The position numbers and the translations under genes were made by a program. From NCBI GenBank assembly GCA_964471915.1, contig CAYYID010000003.1, positions 62,001 through 126,000 of the forward strand: a stretch of 64,000 nt of DNA, in the 5' to 3' direction. This stretch comes from JAIEPW01 sp964471915. GTDB lineage: Bacteria > Acidobacteriota > Terriglobia > Bryobacterales > Bryobacteraceae. Shown here one piece after another: positions 1 through 9,183 of this stretch. How positions within the stretch are numbered: position 1 is the stretch's first letter; every line of letters begins with the position of its first letter. The notes beneath the pieces were generated by a model that saw only the letters and a list, made by a program, of their open reading frames with translations, was not told where the DNA came from and did no database searches.

Positions 1-319
1 AGTTCATGCCGAGCACGCCGTCGGCCCCCAGCGGTGGCCCGTACCCCAGAATCTCGACTCGCGCCGCATGCCGGCCCACCGCCAGCGGCAGCGAGTACGC
101 CGGCGCCAGGAAGCTCCCGCCCGGCGTCACCACTTCCACGGCGAACTGTGGCTGGCCGCCGGCACGGCGGATCGCCCCGGGCGACGCCACGCTGCTTTCG
201 GCGCCCGTGTCGACCAGGAAACGGTAGCCGCCGTGGTCGCCGAGCCCGACGCCGCCGACAAAGAGATGGCGCGGCGGCTCGGGCAGCGACGCGGCTAGCA
301 AAGCGGCCAAGTAGAACAT
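1..319 (-). CDS. Retropepsin-like aspartyl protease, partial (3' end beyond window)
   Basis: The minus-strand frame opens at an ATG at 319 and runs off the left edge without a stop, so only about 106 N-terminal residues are visible. They begin with a short hydrophobic leader, suggesting export. Next comes YRFLVDTGAES, the DTGA active-site loop of single-domain retroviral-type aspartyl proteases, with the catalytic Asp near residue 37. About 60 residues later comes GVLGMN, the usual second signature of clan AA proteases. The substrate is unknown. The family call is good; the length and C-terminal architecture cannot be seen. Confidence 0.6.
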   Translation of the reverse strand, partial: MFYLAALLAASLPEPPRHLFVGGVGLGDHGGYRFLVDTGAESSVASPGAIRRAGGQPQFAVEVVTPGGSFLAPAYSLPLAVGRHAARVEILGYGPPLGADGVLGMN

Positions 320-389
320 GGCCGCAGGTTACGATCCGCCGCGCATGATGGTCGTGACGAAACCCGGATGTTCTCGTTCTATTGTTCAG

Positions 390-2513
390 ATGGCGACGAC
401 GGGGAGTCTCAACGCCGCGTACCGCTTCGGGGAGTTCACCGTCGATCCGTCCGTTTTTCAATTACTTAGAGGGACTGAGCCACTCCCGGTCGAGCCCCGG
501 GCCCTCAAGGTGCTCCTCTACCTCCTGTAGCGTCCGGGCCAGTTGGTCACAAAAGAGGATCTGGTTCGCGAGTTCTGGCGCGACAGTTTCGTCACCGACA
601 ACGCCCTTACCCGGGTGATCGCTCAGCTCAGAAAAATCCTGGGCGACGACCCCCGCCAGCCCCGCTTCATCGAGACTGTTCCCACCCAGGGGTACCGCTT
701 CATCGGACAGATCCGGACCGGCGAAGCGCTGCCGGCTCCTCCCCAGGCACCCCGCCGCCGGACTTGGCCTTGGCGCGCCGGGTTCGCGGTGCTGCTCGCA
801 ATCGCGGGCGCCGCGCTCTTCCTGCCCCGCGACGCTCCGGTGAATCAGTCCGCGGCCTCGCTCTACCGGCCTCCCGCCCAATTGACCTCGTCCACGGGAC
901 TCGACACCACGCCGTCGTTTTCACCCGACGGATCGCAGATCGCTTACGCCTCCGACAAGTCGGGCCGCCTCGAGATTTATGTCCGGCCGGTCGAAACCGC
1001 GGGCCGGGAGATCCAGGTGACCGCCGACGGAGCGCAGAACGTCCAGCCCGCTTGGTCGCCGGACGGCTCGCGGATCGCCTATTTTTCACTCACGACGGGG
1101 TCCCTCCGCGTGGCGCCGGCCACCGGAGGACAACCGCGCGAGCTGGCGGCCTCGGGCAGCGAGCCCCGCTGGTCGCCAGACGGCCGGTGGATCGCGTACC
1201 GGCGGGGCCCGGTGTACTCGCTCACCCAGGTCGACGCGCTGCCGGCGGCGGGATCGACGCTGTGGATCGTGGCGGCGGAGGGAGGCGAGCCGCGCCCGCT
1301 CACCCGTCCTGGCGAACCCCCGGGCCCGCACGGCGTGCACACCTGGGCGGTGGACGGCCGGAAGGTCTACTTCACCGCCGGCGGGCGCGGACGCTCGCTT
1401 TGGTCGGTCACGCTAGAGGGGGCCCTGGCCGAGATTTCCGCGCCCCAGCGGCCATACTCGGGCCTCGCCGCGCACCCCGATGGATCGCTGATCGCGACTA
1501 CCACGCTCGGAGAGTCCTCCCCACCTGGCCTCTGGCGGCTCGATCTCTCGCGCAACCCGGTTCGCACCGAACGCCTGCACACCACCGACGTGGCCGTGCC
1601 GCTCCATCCCGCAGTTTCCCGCGACGGACGCCAGATCGCCTACGCGCTCGACACGCTGTCGAGCAATCTCTGGACCTTCGACGTTGACCCGAAGTCCGGC
1701 CGGCGCACCGGCGAACTGCGTCCGCTGACACGGGAATCGAGCGACCGCACCACGTTCCCCCAGTTCTCGCCCGACGGATCCCAAGTGGCCTACAACATGC
1801 GCCGGCGCGGGCGGCTGGCCGACGTCTATGTGGTCAGCGCCGCGGGCGGTGAGCCCCGCCAGATCACGAGCGGAGACCCCGGTGAGGTGTTGGCGCAGTG
1901 GCTGCCGGACGGCAAGGCCCTGGTGTTTGCGCGCACGGACTCGCGCTCCAAACGACTCATCCGGCTGTCGCTGGCCGACGGCCGGGAAACGGTGCTCGCC
2001 GAAGCTCCGGGCATGATGTTCGGCTTCCGCCTGGCTCCGGATGGTCAACGGTTGGTGTGGAACCAAACGGACCGGACCGGGATGGCCCTGTACACCCGCT
2101 CGGCCAACGCAGAACCGCGCCGTATCTCGCCGCAGAACCTTTCTGCCGCCTTCGCCGCGTGGTCCCGCGACAGCGGGACGCTGGCGTTCGAAATCCTCGA
2201 GGAGAACGCCACGCGGCTCGCGTTACTGCATCCCAGGGGCGGGGACATGCGCATGATTGCCGGCGCGCCCGGCCGGCACTACTGGCCCCATAGCTGGTCG
2301 CCCGGCGATTCCCGGATCGCCTTCGCCACGCGACGCGCCGGTGTCTGGAACTTGGGCTCGATGAACCGCGAGGGACACCAGGAGGTGCTGTGGACCGACA
2401 CCCAGTCGGCCCGTTCGTATTCGCGATATCCGGAGTGGTCGCCGCGCGGCGACCAGGTGGTCTTCGAATGGGCCGAGACCACCGGCAACATCTACGTACT
2501 TGCCCGGAAGTGA
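390..2513 (+). pseudogene. Winged-helix regulator with C-terminal PD40 propeller, interrupted by an in-frame amber stop
   Basis: From the ATG at 390 the frame encodes the start of an OmpR/CadC-type winged helix (YRFGEFTVDPS..., then PRALKVLLYLL). It then hits TAG at 528-530 and continues in the same frame with RPGQLVTKEDL through the recognition helix to the C-terminal signature GYRFIG. A transmembrane segment follows, then about six PD40/TolB-like blades with SPDGSQIAY-type motifs. The uninterrupted design is an inner-membrane regulator with a cytoplasmic DNA-binding head and a periplasmic propeller, a class expanded in acidobacteria. The TTG at 543 could restart translation of 656 residues, but without the first part of the DNA-binding domain. 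It could be a pseudogene, a sequencing error or a readthrough gene. Confidence 0.7.
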
Positions 2514-2570
2514 TGCCCTCGCTCTCTACCGCCACGCCCGGCGGACCCCGTTTTCGCTACCCTATCCTCG

Positions 2571-3713
2571 ATGAAACCCTTACGCGCCGCCATCTTCGGA
2601 ACCGGATTCATGGGCCGGGTCCACACCGAGGCCACCCGCCGCCTCGGCTACGTCGAAATCGCCGCCGTCGCCGCCTCCTCGGAAGAGAAAGCCCGGGCCT
2701 TCGCCGAACAGCACAACATTCCCCGCGCCACCGCCGACTGGCAATCGCTCTGCGCCGACCCCTCCTTCGACGCCATCCACATCTGCACTCCGAACCTCCT
2801 GCACTACCCCATGGCGAAACTCGCCTTGGAGCACGGCCGGAACGTCCTGCTCGAAAAGCCCCTCACCATGACCATCCCGGAAGCGCGCGAACTGCTCGCG
2901 CTCGCCGAGGCCAAGGGTGTCGTCCACGGCATCAACCACAACCTCCGCGCGTATCCCTGCGTCCAGCAGGCGCGCGCCATGGTCGCCGCGGGCGAACTCG
3001 GTGAGGTCCTCATGTCCCAGGGGACCTACTATCAGGACTGGCTCCTCTACGACACCGACTGGAACTGGCGCCTCGACAAAGTCCTCAATGGACCCCTCCG
3101 CACCATTGCCGACATCGGCTCCCACTGGATGGACATGGTGCAGCACGTCACCGGACTCCCCATCACCGCGGTCTGCGCCGACATGGCGACCTTCCACGCC
3201 ACGCGCAAACGCCCGCACGGCTCCATCGAGACTTTCGCCGGCAAGAAGCACGTTCCGAGCGAGTACGACGTGATTCCCATCGACACCGACGACTACGCCA
3301 GCGTCCTGTTCCGGCTCGGCGACCGCGCGCGCGGTATGTACAGCGTCACGCAGATGGCCGTCGGCCGCAAGAACCGCTTCGCGCTCGAAGTCTACGGCAC
3401 GAAATCGAGCATCGCCTGGGATCAGGAGCGGCCGGACGAACTGTGGATCGGCCAGCGCAACGAGCCGAACCGCATCATGCTCAAGGACGCGTCGCTATTT
3501 CATTCAAAATCGGGCACTTACGTCGATCAGCCGGGCGGGCACGCCGAGGGCTACGACGACACCCACAAGCAGACCATCAAACGCTTCTACGCGCGCGTGT
3601 CAAACCCTTCCGAATCAATCGAATACCCGACTTTCGCCGATGGCGTCCGGGGCATGGAGCTGCTCGAAAAAGTGGCCGAGAGCGCGCGCACCCAGAGCTG
3701 GGTAAGGACTTGA
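2571..3713 (+). CDS. Gfo/Idh/MocA family NAD(P)-dependent oxidoreductase
   Basis: 380 residues, typical for the family. The N-terminal Rossmann fold starts with AAIFGTGFMGRVH, a GxGxxG dinucleotide site. The family LLEKPL motif follows near residue 95 with the conserved Lys that contacts the nicotinamide and substrate. The C-terminal half is the alpha/beta substrate domain and includes the DIGSHWMDM segment with a likely catalytic His. Members oxidise or reduce sugars, inositols and sugar derivatives; the substrate cannot be told from sequence. No signal peptide is visible, so it is probably cytoplasmic. The stop overlaps the probable start of mutY, so the two are likely co-transcribed. Confidence 0.85.
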   Translation: MKPLRAAIFGTGFMGRVHTEATRRLGYVEIAAVAASSEEKARAFAEQHNIPRATADWQSLCADPSFDAIHICTPNLLHYPMAKLALEHGRNVLLEKPLTMTIPEARELLALAEAKGVVHGINHNLRAYPCVQQARAMVAAGELGEVLMSQGTYYQDWLLYDTDWNWRLDKVLNGPLRTIADIGSHWMDMVQHVTGLPITAVCADMATFHATRKRPHGSIETFAGKKHVPSEYDVIPIDTDDYASVLFRLGDRARGMYSVTQMAVGRKNRFALEVYGTKSSIAWDQERPDELWIGQRNEPNRIMLKDASLFHSKSGTYVDQPGGHAEGYDDTHKQTIKRFYARVSNPSESIEYPTFADGVRGMELLEKVAESARTQSWVRT

Positions 3714-4699
3714 ATCATAAGGCCTTTCGCAGGAAACTGCGGGCCTGGTTCGCCACCCGTGCCCGCGACCTCCCGTGGCGGCGCACCCGCGACCCGTATC
3801 GCATCTGGCTAAGCGAGGTAATGCTGCAGCAGACGCGGGTGGCCGCGGTGATCCCCTACTATGAGCGCTTCCTCGCCAAGTATCCGACGGTGAAGCACTT
3901 AGCCGAGGCGCCCGAGCAGGAACTGCTGGCCTTATGGTCCGGTCTGGGGTATTATTCGCGGGCGCGGAACCTCCAAAAGGCCGCCCGGGACATTCTGAAC
4001 ACGTTCCAGAAATTCCCTAACGTGTTCGTAAACATTCGTAAGCTCCCCGGCGTCGGCGACTACACTGCCGCCGCGATCGCGAGCATTGCCTTCGATCTGC
4101 CGCACGCCGCCGTCGACGGAAACGTGCTGCGGGTGCTGAGCCGGGTGCAGAACGACGCCTCGGATATTCTGCGCAACCGGGCGCATTTTCAGGAACTTGC
4201 GGACCAGTACCTGGATCGGGAGCACCCCGGGGACTTCAACCAGGCGCTGATGGAGTTGGGTGCGACGGTATGTCTCCCCAAGGCGCCGCGCTGTCCCGAG
4301 TGCCCGGTGCGCGATCTGTGCGGGGCGCGGGCGGCGGGCACGGTGGGCCAGCTTCCGGTGAAACTCAAAACCGCCACCGCCGTCCATGAGCAGAAGCTCT
4401 TGCTGCTGGTCCGCCGAAAGGAGAAAGTCCTGTTCCAGCAGCGATCCGCAACGAATCGCCGGCTGGCGGGTTTCTGGGAGTTGCCGGAAGCCATTCCCGG
4501 GGCGGTGACGAAAAAACCTCTCGGCGAGTTCCGCCACGCCATCGTGAACCACAGATATGTGTTCCAGGTGGTGGAGGCGCGGGTGTCCAAGACTCCATCG
4601 GGATTCGTGTGGGCGGGACCGGCGGATTGGGCGCGGCTGCCGCTCAGCACTACGGCAAGAAAAGCATTGAAAGTTGCAGGGCTGCTTGCGATAAACTAG
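3710..4699 (+). CDS. mutY: A/G-specific adenine glycosylase MutY
   Basis: Removes adenine mispaired with 8-oxoguanine in base-excision repair. From the TTG at 3710, which overlaps the upstream TGA and has an AAGGA-like site just before it, the protein has 329 residues. It shows SEVMLQQTRV with catalytic Glu36, the helix-hairpin-helix LPGVGDYTAAAI, catalytic Asp136 in AVDGNV, and a 4Fe-4S ligand set C188-X6-C195-X2-C198-X5-C204. A C-terminal NUDIX-like 8-oxoG recognition domain (RRLAGFWELPEA) follows. The open frame extends further upstream inside the oxidoreductase gene, but homology starts at AFRRKLRAWF, which supports the overlapping TTG. Confidence 0.92.
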   Translation: MNHKAFRRKLRAWFATRARDLPWRRTRDPYRIWLSEVMLQQTRVAAVIPYYERFLAKYPTVKHLAEAPEQELLALWSGLGYYSRARNLQKAARDILNTFQKFPNVFVNIRKLPGVGDYTAAAIASIAFDLPHAAVDGNVLRVLSRVQNDASDILRNRAHFQELADQYLDREHPGDFNQALMELGATVCLPKAPRCPECPVRDLCGARAAGTVGQLPVKLKTATAVHEQKLLLLVRRKEKVLFQQRSATNRRLAGFWELPEAIPGAVTKKPLGEFRHAIVNHRYVFQVVEARVSKTPSGFVWAGPADWARLPLSTTARKALKVAGLLAIN

Positions 4700-4729
4700 G
4701 CCAAGTTCGACCAGGGGAACTTTTGATCT

Positions 4730-6097
4730 ATGACTCGTAGTACGAAAGCTGCGATTATTGTGTCCGTTGCCGGACTGCCGGCGGTGCTGTGGGCGTTGTC
4801 GCGGGGTCCGGATCCGCGGGTGACGGGCGCGCCAGGGGACGGGAACTGCGCGAACACGGGCTGCCATGTCGGCACCCCGGTGAATGGCGGAGGCGGCAAC
4901 GTGGCGTTGTCGTTTTCGAGCGGCACCACGTACACGCCGGGGCAGACGATCCGGGTGACGGTGACGATCACGCAGGCGACTCCCGTGCCGCGGGCTTACG
5001 GATTCCAGCTTTCGGCGCGGCCTTCGAGCGACACGCGAAACGGGCAGGCGGGGGACTTCCGCGTGGGCACGGGCATGGTGGTGCTGTGCGACAACGGCAA
5101 CACGAAGCCGGCGGCATCGCCGTGCCCCGCGAACGCGGCCGTGCAATTTGCGGAGCACTCGACGCCTTCGACCACCGGACGCTGGGAACTGGATTGGGTG
5201 GCGCCGGCGACAGACGTGGGCGAGGTCATATTCTACGTCGCTGGTAATGCTGCGAACGGGGATGGAAACAACACCGGCGACCGCGTATACACCGCCAACG
5301 CGCGGCTGCGGCCTTCCTTATGTGGACGCGGCCTTACGGCGCGCCCTGAGATCGCGGCGGGAGGCGTTATCTCGGCAGGCGCATACGGCGGGGGGACTCG
5401 CGCGGCGTCTGGGTCGTGGATTGAAATCTACGGGCGCAACTTCACGAACACCGCGGAGACTTGTACCTGGGACGGAGGGTTTTTGAACAGCGCTGCACCT
5501 ACGACTCTGGATCAACTGAGCGTGACGGTCAACAACCGGCCGGCGTTCCTGTGGTTTGCGACTGCCGGCCAAATCAACGTGCAGGTTCCGGATGACGGCG
5601 ATACGGGGCCCGTCGCGGTGCGTGTGAAACGCGGAGATCAAGAGAGTGAACCAGTATCGATCACGAAACAGGCGACGTCGCCGGGGCTGCTGGCTCCCTC
5701 CGCGTTCCTGATCAACAACCGGCAGTTCGTGGGCGCGGTGTTCGCGACCGCGCCGTCGACCTTCGCGGGCAGCAACCTGCCGAACGTAACGTCGCGGCTG
5801 CCGCGGCCGGGGGATATTCTGACGTTCTTTGGCGTTGGGTTCGGCGCGGTGAATCCGGCGGTGCCGGCGGGGCGGATTACGCCCGCGAGTCCGCTGAATA
5901 CGCTGGCGACGCCAGTGGAATTCCGGTTCGGGCAGACGCCGGGGACGATTTCCTTCCAGGGGCTGGGGCCGAATTTCGTGGGGCTGTACCAGTTCAACGT
6001 GACGGTGCCGCAAGTGCCGGCGGGCGTGGTGCAGTTGAATGTGACGCAGGGCGGGCAGGCGATTCCGCAGACTTTGTTCATCGAGATCGGGAACTAG
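4730..6097 (+). CDS. Secreted Reeler-like/TIGR03437 protein, paralogue 1
   Basis: 455 residues with an N-terminal hydrophobic segment (AAIIVSVAGLPAVLWAL). A GDGNCANTGCH motif follows, a C-X4-C-H arrangement that could bind haem c. Next is a Reeler/choice-of-anchor-V-like beta domain (YTPGQTIRVTVTI ... YVAGNAANGDGNNTGDRVYT). The second half matches TIGR03437, the Solibacter C-terminal domain (ASGSWIEIYGRNF, AGQINVQVP, PGDILTFFGVGFG, GLYQFNVTVP). It is first of three tandem paralogues. The function is unknown; an exported, possibly electron-transfer or surface role is inferred only from the motifs. The ATG at 4730 follows a GGGGA element. Confidence 0.8.
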   Translation: MTRSTKAAIIVSVAGLPAVLWALSRGPDPRVTGAPGDGNCANTGCHVGTPVNGGGGNVALSFSSGTTYTPGQTIRVTVTITQATPVPRAYGFQLSARPSSDTRNGQAGDFRVGTGMVVLCDNGNTKPAASPCPANAAVQFAEHSTPSTTGRWELDWVAPATDVGEVIFYVAGNAANGDGNNTGDRVYTANARLRPSLCGRGLTARPEIAAGGVISAGAYGGGTRAASGSWIEIYGRNFTNTAETCTWDGGFLNSAAPTTLDQLSVTVNNRPAFLWFATAGQINVQVPDDGDTGPVAVRVKRGDQESEPVSITKQATSPGLLAPSAFLINNRQFVGAVFATAPSTFAGSNLPNVTSRLPRPGDILTFFGVGFGAVNPAVPAGRITPASPLNTLATPVEFRFGQTPGTISFQGLGPNFVGLYQFNVTVPQVPAGVVQLNVTQGGQAIPQTLFIEIGN

Positions 6098-6105
6098 TTA
6101 TCGCG

Positions 6106-7599
6106 ATGCGGTGGAAGTCCAAGCCGGAGGGTTTTGGCCCGGGGCCGCGCCCGGGGCGCAGGGGCGGGCTTCCTGCGGACTTTGGCCCCCGCGTTTCGCG
6201 CATGGACTTCCGGGGCTTGCCGCTCCCTCACGGTCGCGGCTCCGTTGGGCTTCCGGAACCGGCGGGGGCGCACGGGGCGTGCGGTGTTGCGGCAAGGAGC
6301 GAATCGCGGCGGCTGCCGGGCATTGTCATAGCCTTGCTGGTGGCGGCGCCGGTGCTGCTGCTGGCGAACGGGAGCCTGGCGCCGACGGGATTCACGGGTG
6401 CGCCGGGCGAGTTCACGTGCACGAGTTGTCATGGCGGCTCCGAGAACTCGTTTGGGGGGTCGGTGACGATCGAAGCGGCGGATTACACGCCGGGGCGGAA
6501 GCAGACGATCCGCGTGCGGGTGGAGGATGCCAGCCAGCGGCGCTGGGGGTTCTCGATTACGGCGCGGCTGCGGCGCAGTCCGATGAACCAGAGCGTGCGG
6601 GCGGGGACGTTCGAATCGAGTAACGCGAACGTCTTCGCGACCCCGGACGGGCGGTACGCGGTGTCGCAGGACGCCCCTACGGCCCAGGGCGGCTTCACCT
6701 TCGAGATCCCATGGACCGCGCCCGACGACGCCGGCGGCGTGATCTTCTACGCGACGGGCAACGCGGCTAACAACAACGGGACGCAGAGCGGCGACCGGAT
6801 CTACACGGCGCTGAAGGAAGTCGCGCTGGCGGGCGGGATCCCGCGTCCCACGATCAACGCGGGCGGCATCATCACGGCGAACCAGTTCGGGGCGGCGCCG
6901 CGCGCGGCATCCGGATCGTGGATCGAGATCTACGGGACGAACTTCGCGCCGTCCACCCGGACCTGGGACGGAGCGTTCACGGGCTTCAACGCGCCGACGG
7001 CGCTCGGCGACCTGAGCGTCATCATCAACGGGCGGGGCGCGCCCATTGCGTTCGCGAACGCGGGGCAGATCAACGCGCAGGCGCCGGCGGATACGGCGAC
7101 GGGCGTGGTGGAGGTCCGGGTGCGGCGGGCGGGCGTGGACAGCGATCCGTTCATTCTCGAGAAGACCACCGAGGCTCCGGCACTATACGCGCCGGTGGAG
7201 TTGCGGATCAACAACCGGCAGTTCGCGGGAGCGCTCTTCCCGAACACGGCGACATTTGCGGGAAATTTTCCAGGATTCGATTCGCGGGTGGCGAAGCCGG
7301 GCGACACGCTGATCTTCTACGGGGTGGGCTTCGGCGCGGTGCAGCCCTTGGAAGGCACGGCGGCGATCCCCGTGGCGGGAACGATCATCCGGGCGTTGAA
7401 CCGCACCGTACGTCCCGTGAGGTTTCGCTTTGATCAGACCGAAGGGGTGGTGTTGTATTCCGGCCTGGCGCCGGGTTTTGTGGGGCTATACCAGTTCAAC
7501 GTGACGGTGCCGCAGATGGGGCCGGGAGTGGTCGCGTTGCACGTAACGCTCGACGGGCAACCGATCGGGCAAACGCTATCGTTCGAGATAGCGAATTGA
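6106..7599 (+). CDS. Secreted Reeler-like/TIGR03437 protein, paralogue 2, with repeat-derived N-terminus
   Basis: 497 residues as drawn from the ATG at 6106. The first ~65 residues are unlike the other two paralogues and come from GC-rich palindromic repeat DNA (PLPHGRGSV is a typical conceptual translation of such repeats). The conserved protein begins near LPGIVIALLVAAPVLLLA, its signal segment. It continues with FTCTSCHGG (a CxxCH haem-c-type motif), the Reeler-like domain and a complete TIGR03437 domain. In-frame starts are ATG 6106, ATG 6202 and TTG near 6334; none has a convincing ribosome-binding site, so the true start is uncertain. The function is unknown. Confidence 0.75.
   Translation: MRWKSKPEGFGPGPRPGRRGGLPADFGPRVSRMDFRGLPLPHGRGSVGLPEPAGAHGACGVAARSESRRLPGIVIALLVAAPVLLLANGSLAPTGFTGAPGEFTCTSCHGGSENSFGGSVTIEAADYTPGRKQTIRVRVEDASQRRWGFSITARLRRSPMNQSVRAGTFESSNANVFATPDGRYAVSQDAPTAQGGFTFEIPWTAPDDAGGVIFYATGNAANNNGTQSGDRIYTALKEVALAGGIPRPTINAGGIITANQFGAAPRAASGSWIEIYGTNFAPSTRTWDGAFTGFNAPTALGDLSVIINGRGAPIAFANAGQINAQAPADTATGVVEVRVRRAGVDSDPFILEKTTEAPALYAPVELRINNRQFAGALFPNTATFAGNFPGFDSRVAKPGDTLIFYGVGFGAVQPLEGTAAIPVAGTIIRALNRTVRPVRFRFDQTEGVVLYSGLAPGFVGLYQFNVTVPQMGPGVVALHVTLDGQPIGQTLSFEIAN
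6118..6260. repeat. REP-like palindromic repeat tract at the 5' end of paralogue 2
   Basis: The tract contains GGCCCGGGGCCGCGCCC, a GC palindrome. At 6174-6190 it holds TGCGGACTTTGGCCCCC, the complement of the motif GGGGGNCAAARTCCGCA that also occurs at 9069-9085 and 57781-57797. It also contains GCTCCCTCACGGTCGCGGCTCC, a type of sequence often dispersed in acidobacterial and planctomycete genomes. Its exact borders cannot be set from one copy. The tract is open in the frame of the downstream gene. Confidence 0.5.
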
Positions 7600-7621
7600 A
7601 GTAGCGACTCGGAGGAGACCA

Positions 7622-9052
7622 ATGAAGAAGTTATTTCTGCCGCTCACGGCGGCATTGCCGGTGATGCTGTTCGCGTTCTCGGGTCAGCCGCCCATCGGGT
7701 TGACCGGGGGCCTGGGCCAGGGCAACTGCACCCAGTGCCACGCTACCAACGCCGTGAACTCGCCTCCGGGCTCGGTAACGATCGAGGCCGCGAACTACAT
7801 CCCCGGGCAGACGCAGACCATCCGCGTGCGGGTGGCGCATCCGTCGCAATCGCGCTGGGGGTTCGAACTGATGGCGCGGTTGAAGGGGGGCGACCAGGGC
7901 CAAGCCGGAACGCTGATCGCCGGTTCCACCAGTGTGGTGCGGACGCAGGGGGGGATCCAATACGTCTCGCACAACGGAGCGCCACGGACGGATGCGGGCG
8001 CGGGGTTCACGTTCGAGTTCCAATGGACGGCGCCGCAGGATACGGGCGGCGTGGTGTTCTACGCGGCGGGGAACGCCGCGAACGGCAACGGAGCGAATAC
8101 CGGAGACTTCATCTACACGACCAGCCGGGAAATCACCCGGGCGACTCGCCCGGCGATCAACGCGGGCGGGGTGATTACGGCGAACCAGTTCGGCGGTGGG
8201 GCGCGGTTCGCGTCGGGCTCCTGGATCGAGATCTACGGGCAGAACTTCGCGACGGAAGATCGTAGGTGGGATGGCCTTTTCCAAGACACGCTCGCGCCGA
8301 CGGCTCTGGGGGACTTGAGCGTGACGATCAACGGGCGCGCGGCGCCGATCGCGTTCTCAGACGCGGGGCAGATCAACATCCAGGCTCCCGAGGATACGGC
8401 GACCGGTCCGGTGCAGATCGTGGTGCGGCGGGGGACGGAACAGTCGGACGCGTTCAATCTGACAAAGTCCGCGGAGGCGCCGGCGCTGTACGCGCCGTCG
8501 TTCCTGAACCTGAACAACCGGCAGTTCGTGGGAGCGTTCTTCCCGAACTCGAAGACGTTCGCCGGGAATTTCACCGGCGTGGCGGGGATCCAGTCGCGGG
8601 TGGCGCGGAGCGGAGACACGCTGATCTTCTACGGGCTGGGCTTCGGCGCGGTCGCGATCCTGCCGCCGGGGACGGGCGCCATTCCGGTGGCGGGACGGAT
8701 CGTGCGGGAGCTGAACCAGACGGTGAAGCCGGTGCGGTTCCGGTTCGGCCAGGCCGAGGGCACGGTGAGCTATTCGGGCTTGGCTCCGGGGTTCATCGGG
8801 CTGTACCAGTTCAACGTCACGGTGCCGGCGTTGCCGGCCGGGGTGTATGGAGCTGGAGATTTCGCTGGACAGTCAGAACATCGGGCAACGGCTGTTCTTC
8901 GAAATCGGCGGTTGACGCGCGATCCCTACGAAGGTGTGAAGAATGCACAGGCGCAATCACAGGCACGGACCTTGACCCCCGCCTACTGGCGGGGGCTCAC
9001 GGGTTGCCGGTGTGCCCGTCGGGATGGTGTGCCGGCTCCCGGGCGCCACTGA
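7622..9052 (+). CDS. Secreted Reeler-like/TIGR03437 protein, paralogue 3, frameshifted near its C-terminus
   Basis: Strong ribosome-binding site (GGAGGAG) before the ATG. The signal segment KKLFLPLTAALPVMLFAF leads to GNCTQCH, a CxxCH haem-c-type motif, then the Reeler-like domain and TIGR03437. After LYQFNVTVPALPAGV the frame departs from its paralogues. One extra base near 8846 would restore MELEISLDSQNIGQRLFFEIGG ending at a TGA at 8913-8915, matching the C-termini of paralogues 1 and 2. As sequenced, the ORF instead runs on to 9052 through an inverted-repeat element. This is either a genuine frameshift or a one-base sequencing error. The function is unknown, as for its neighbours. Confidence 0.75.
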   Translation: MKKLFLPLTAALPVMLFAFSGQPPIGLTGGLGQGNCTQCHATNAVNSPPGSVTIEAANYIPGQTQTIRVRVAHPSQSRWGFELMARLKGGDQGQAGTLIAGSTSVVRTQGGIQYVSHNGAPRTDAGAGFTFEFQWTAPQDTGGVVFYAAGNAANGNGANTGDFIYTTSREITRATRPAINAGGVITANQFGGGARFASGSWIEIYGQNFATEDRRWDGLFQDTLAPTALGDLSVTINGRAAPIAFSDAGQINIQAPEDTATGPVQIVVRRGTEQSDAFNLTKSAEAPALYAPSFLNLNNRQFVGAFFPNSKTFAGNFTGVAGIQSRVARSGDTLIFYGLGFGAVAILPPGTGAIPVAGRIVRELNQTVKPVRFRFGQAEGTVSYSGLAPGFIGLYQFNVTVPALPAGVYGAGDFAGQSEHRATAVLRNRRLTRDPYEGVKNAQAQSQARTLTPAYWRGLTGCRCARRDGVPAPGRH

Positions 9053-9085
9053 GCCCCCGCCGGTAGGCGGGGGTCAAAATCCGCA
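8972..9085. repeat. REPIN-like element: two palindromic arms in inverted orientation
   Basis: Arm 1 (8972-8999) and arm 2 (9050-9077) are reverse complements of each other over 28 bases with one mismatch, separated by 50 bases. Each arm is itself a hairpin (CCCCCGCC-TACT-GGCGGGGG). Two REP palindromes facing each other around a spacer is the layout of REPIN elements. The motif GGGGGTCAAAATCCGCA at the right end recurs with two or fewer changes at two other places in the window. Confidence 0.7.
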
Positions 9086-9183
9086 CCCATGAGTTTTCTC
9101 ACGCTTACCACCTCCCCGGGGATGTCGAGGAAGGCGGTAAAGGGAACGGACCTTCCCGCCGATCCGTCTAACCAGAGAACCGC

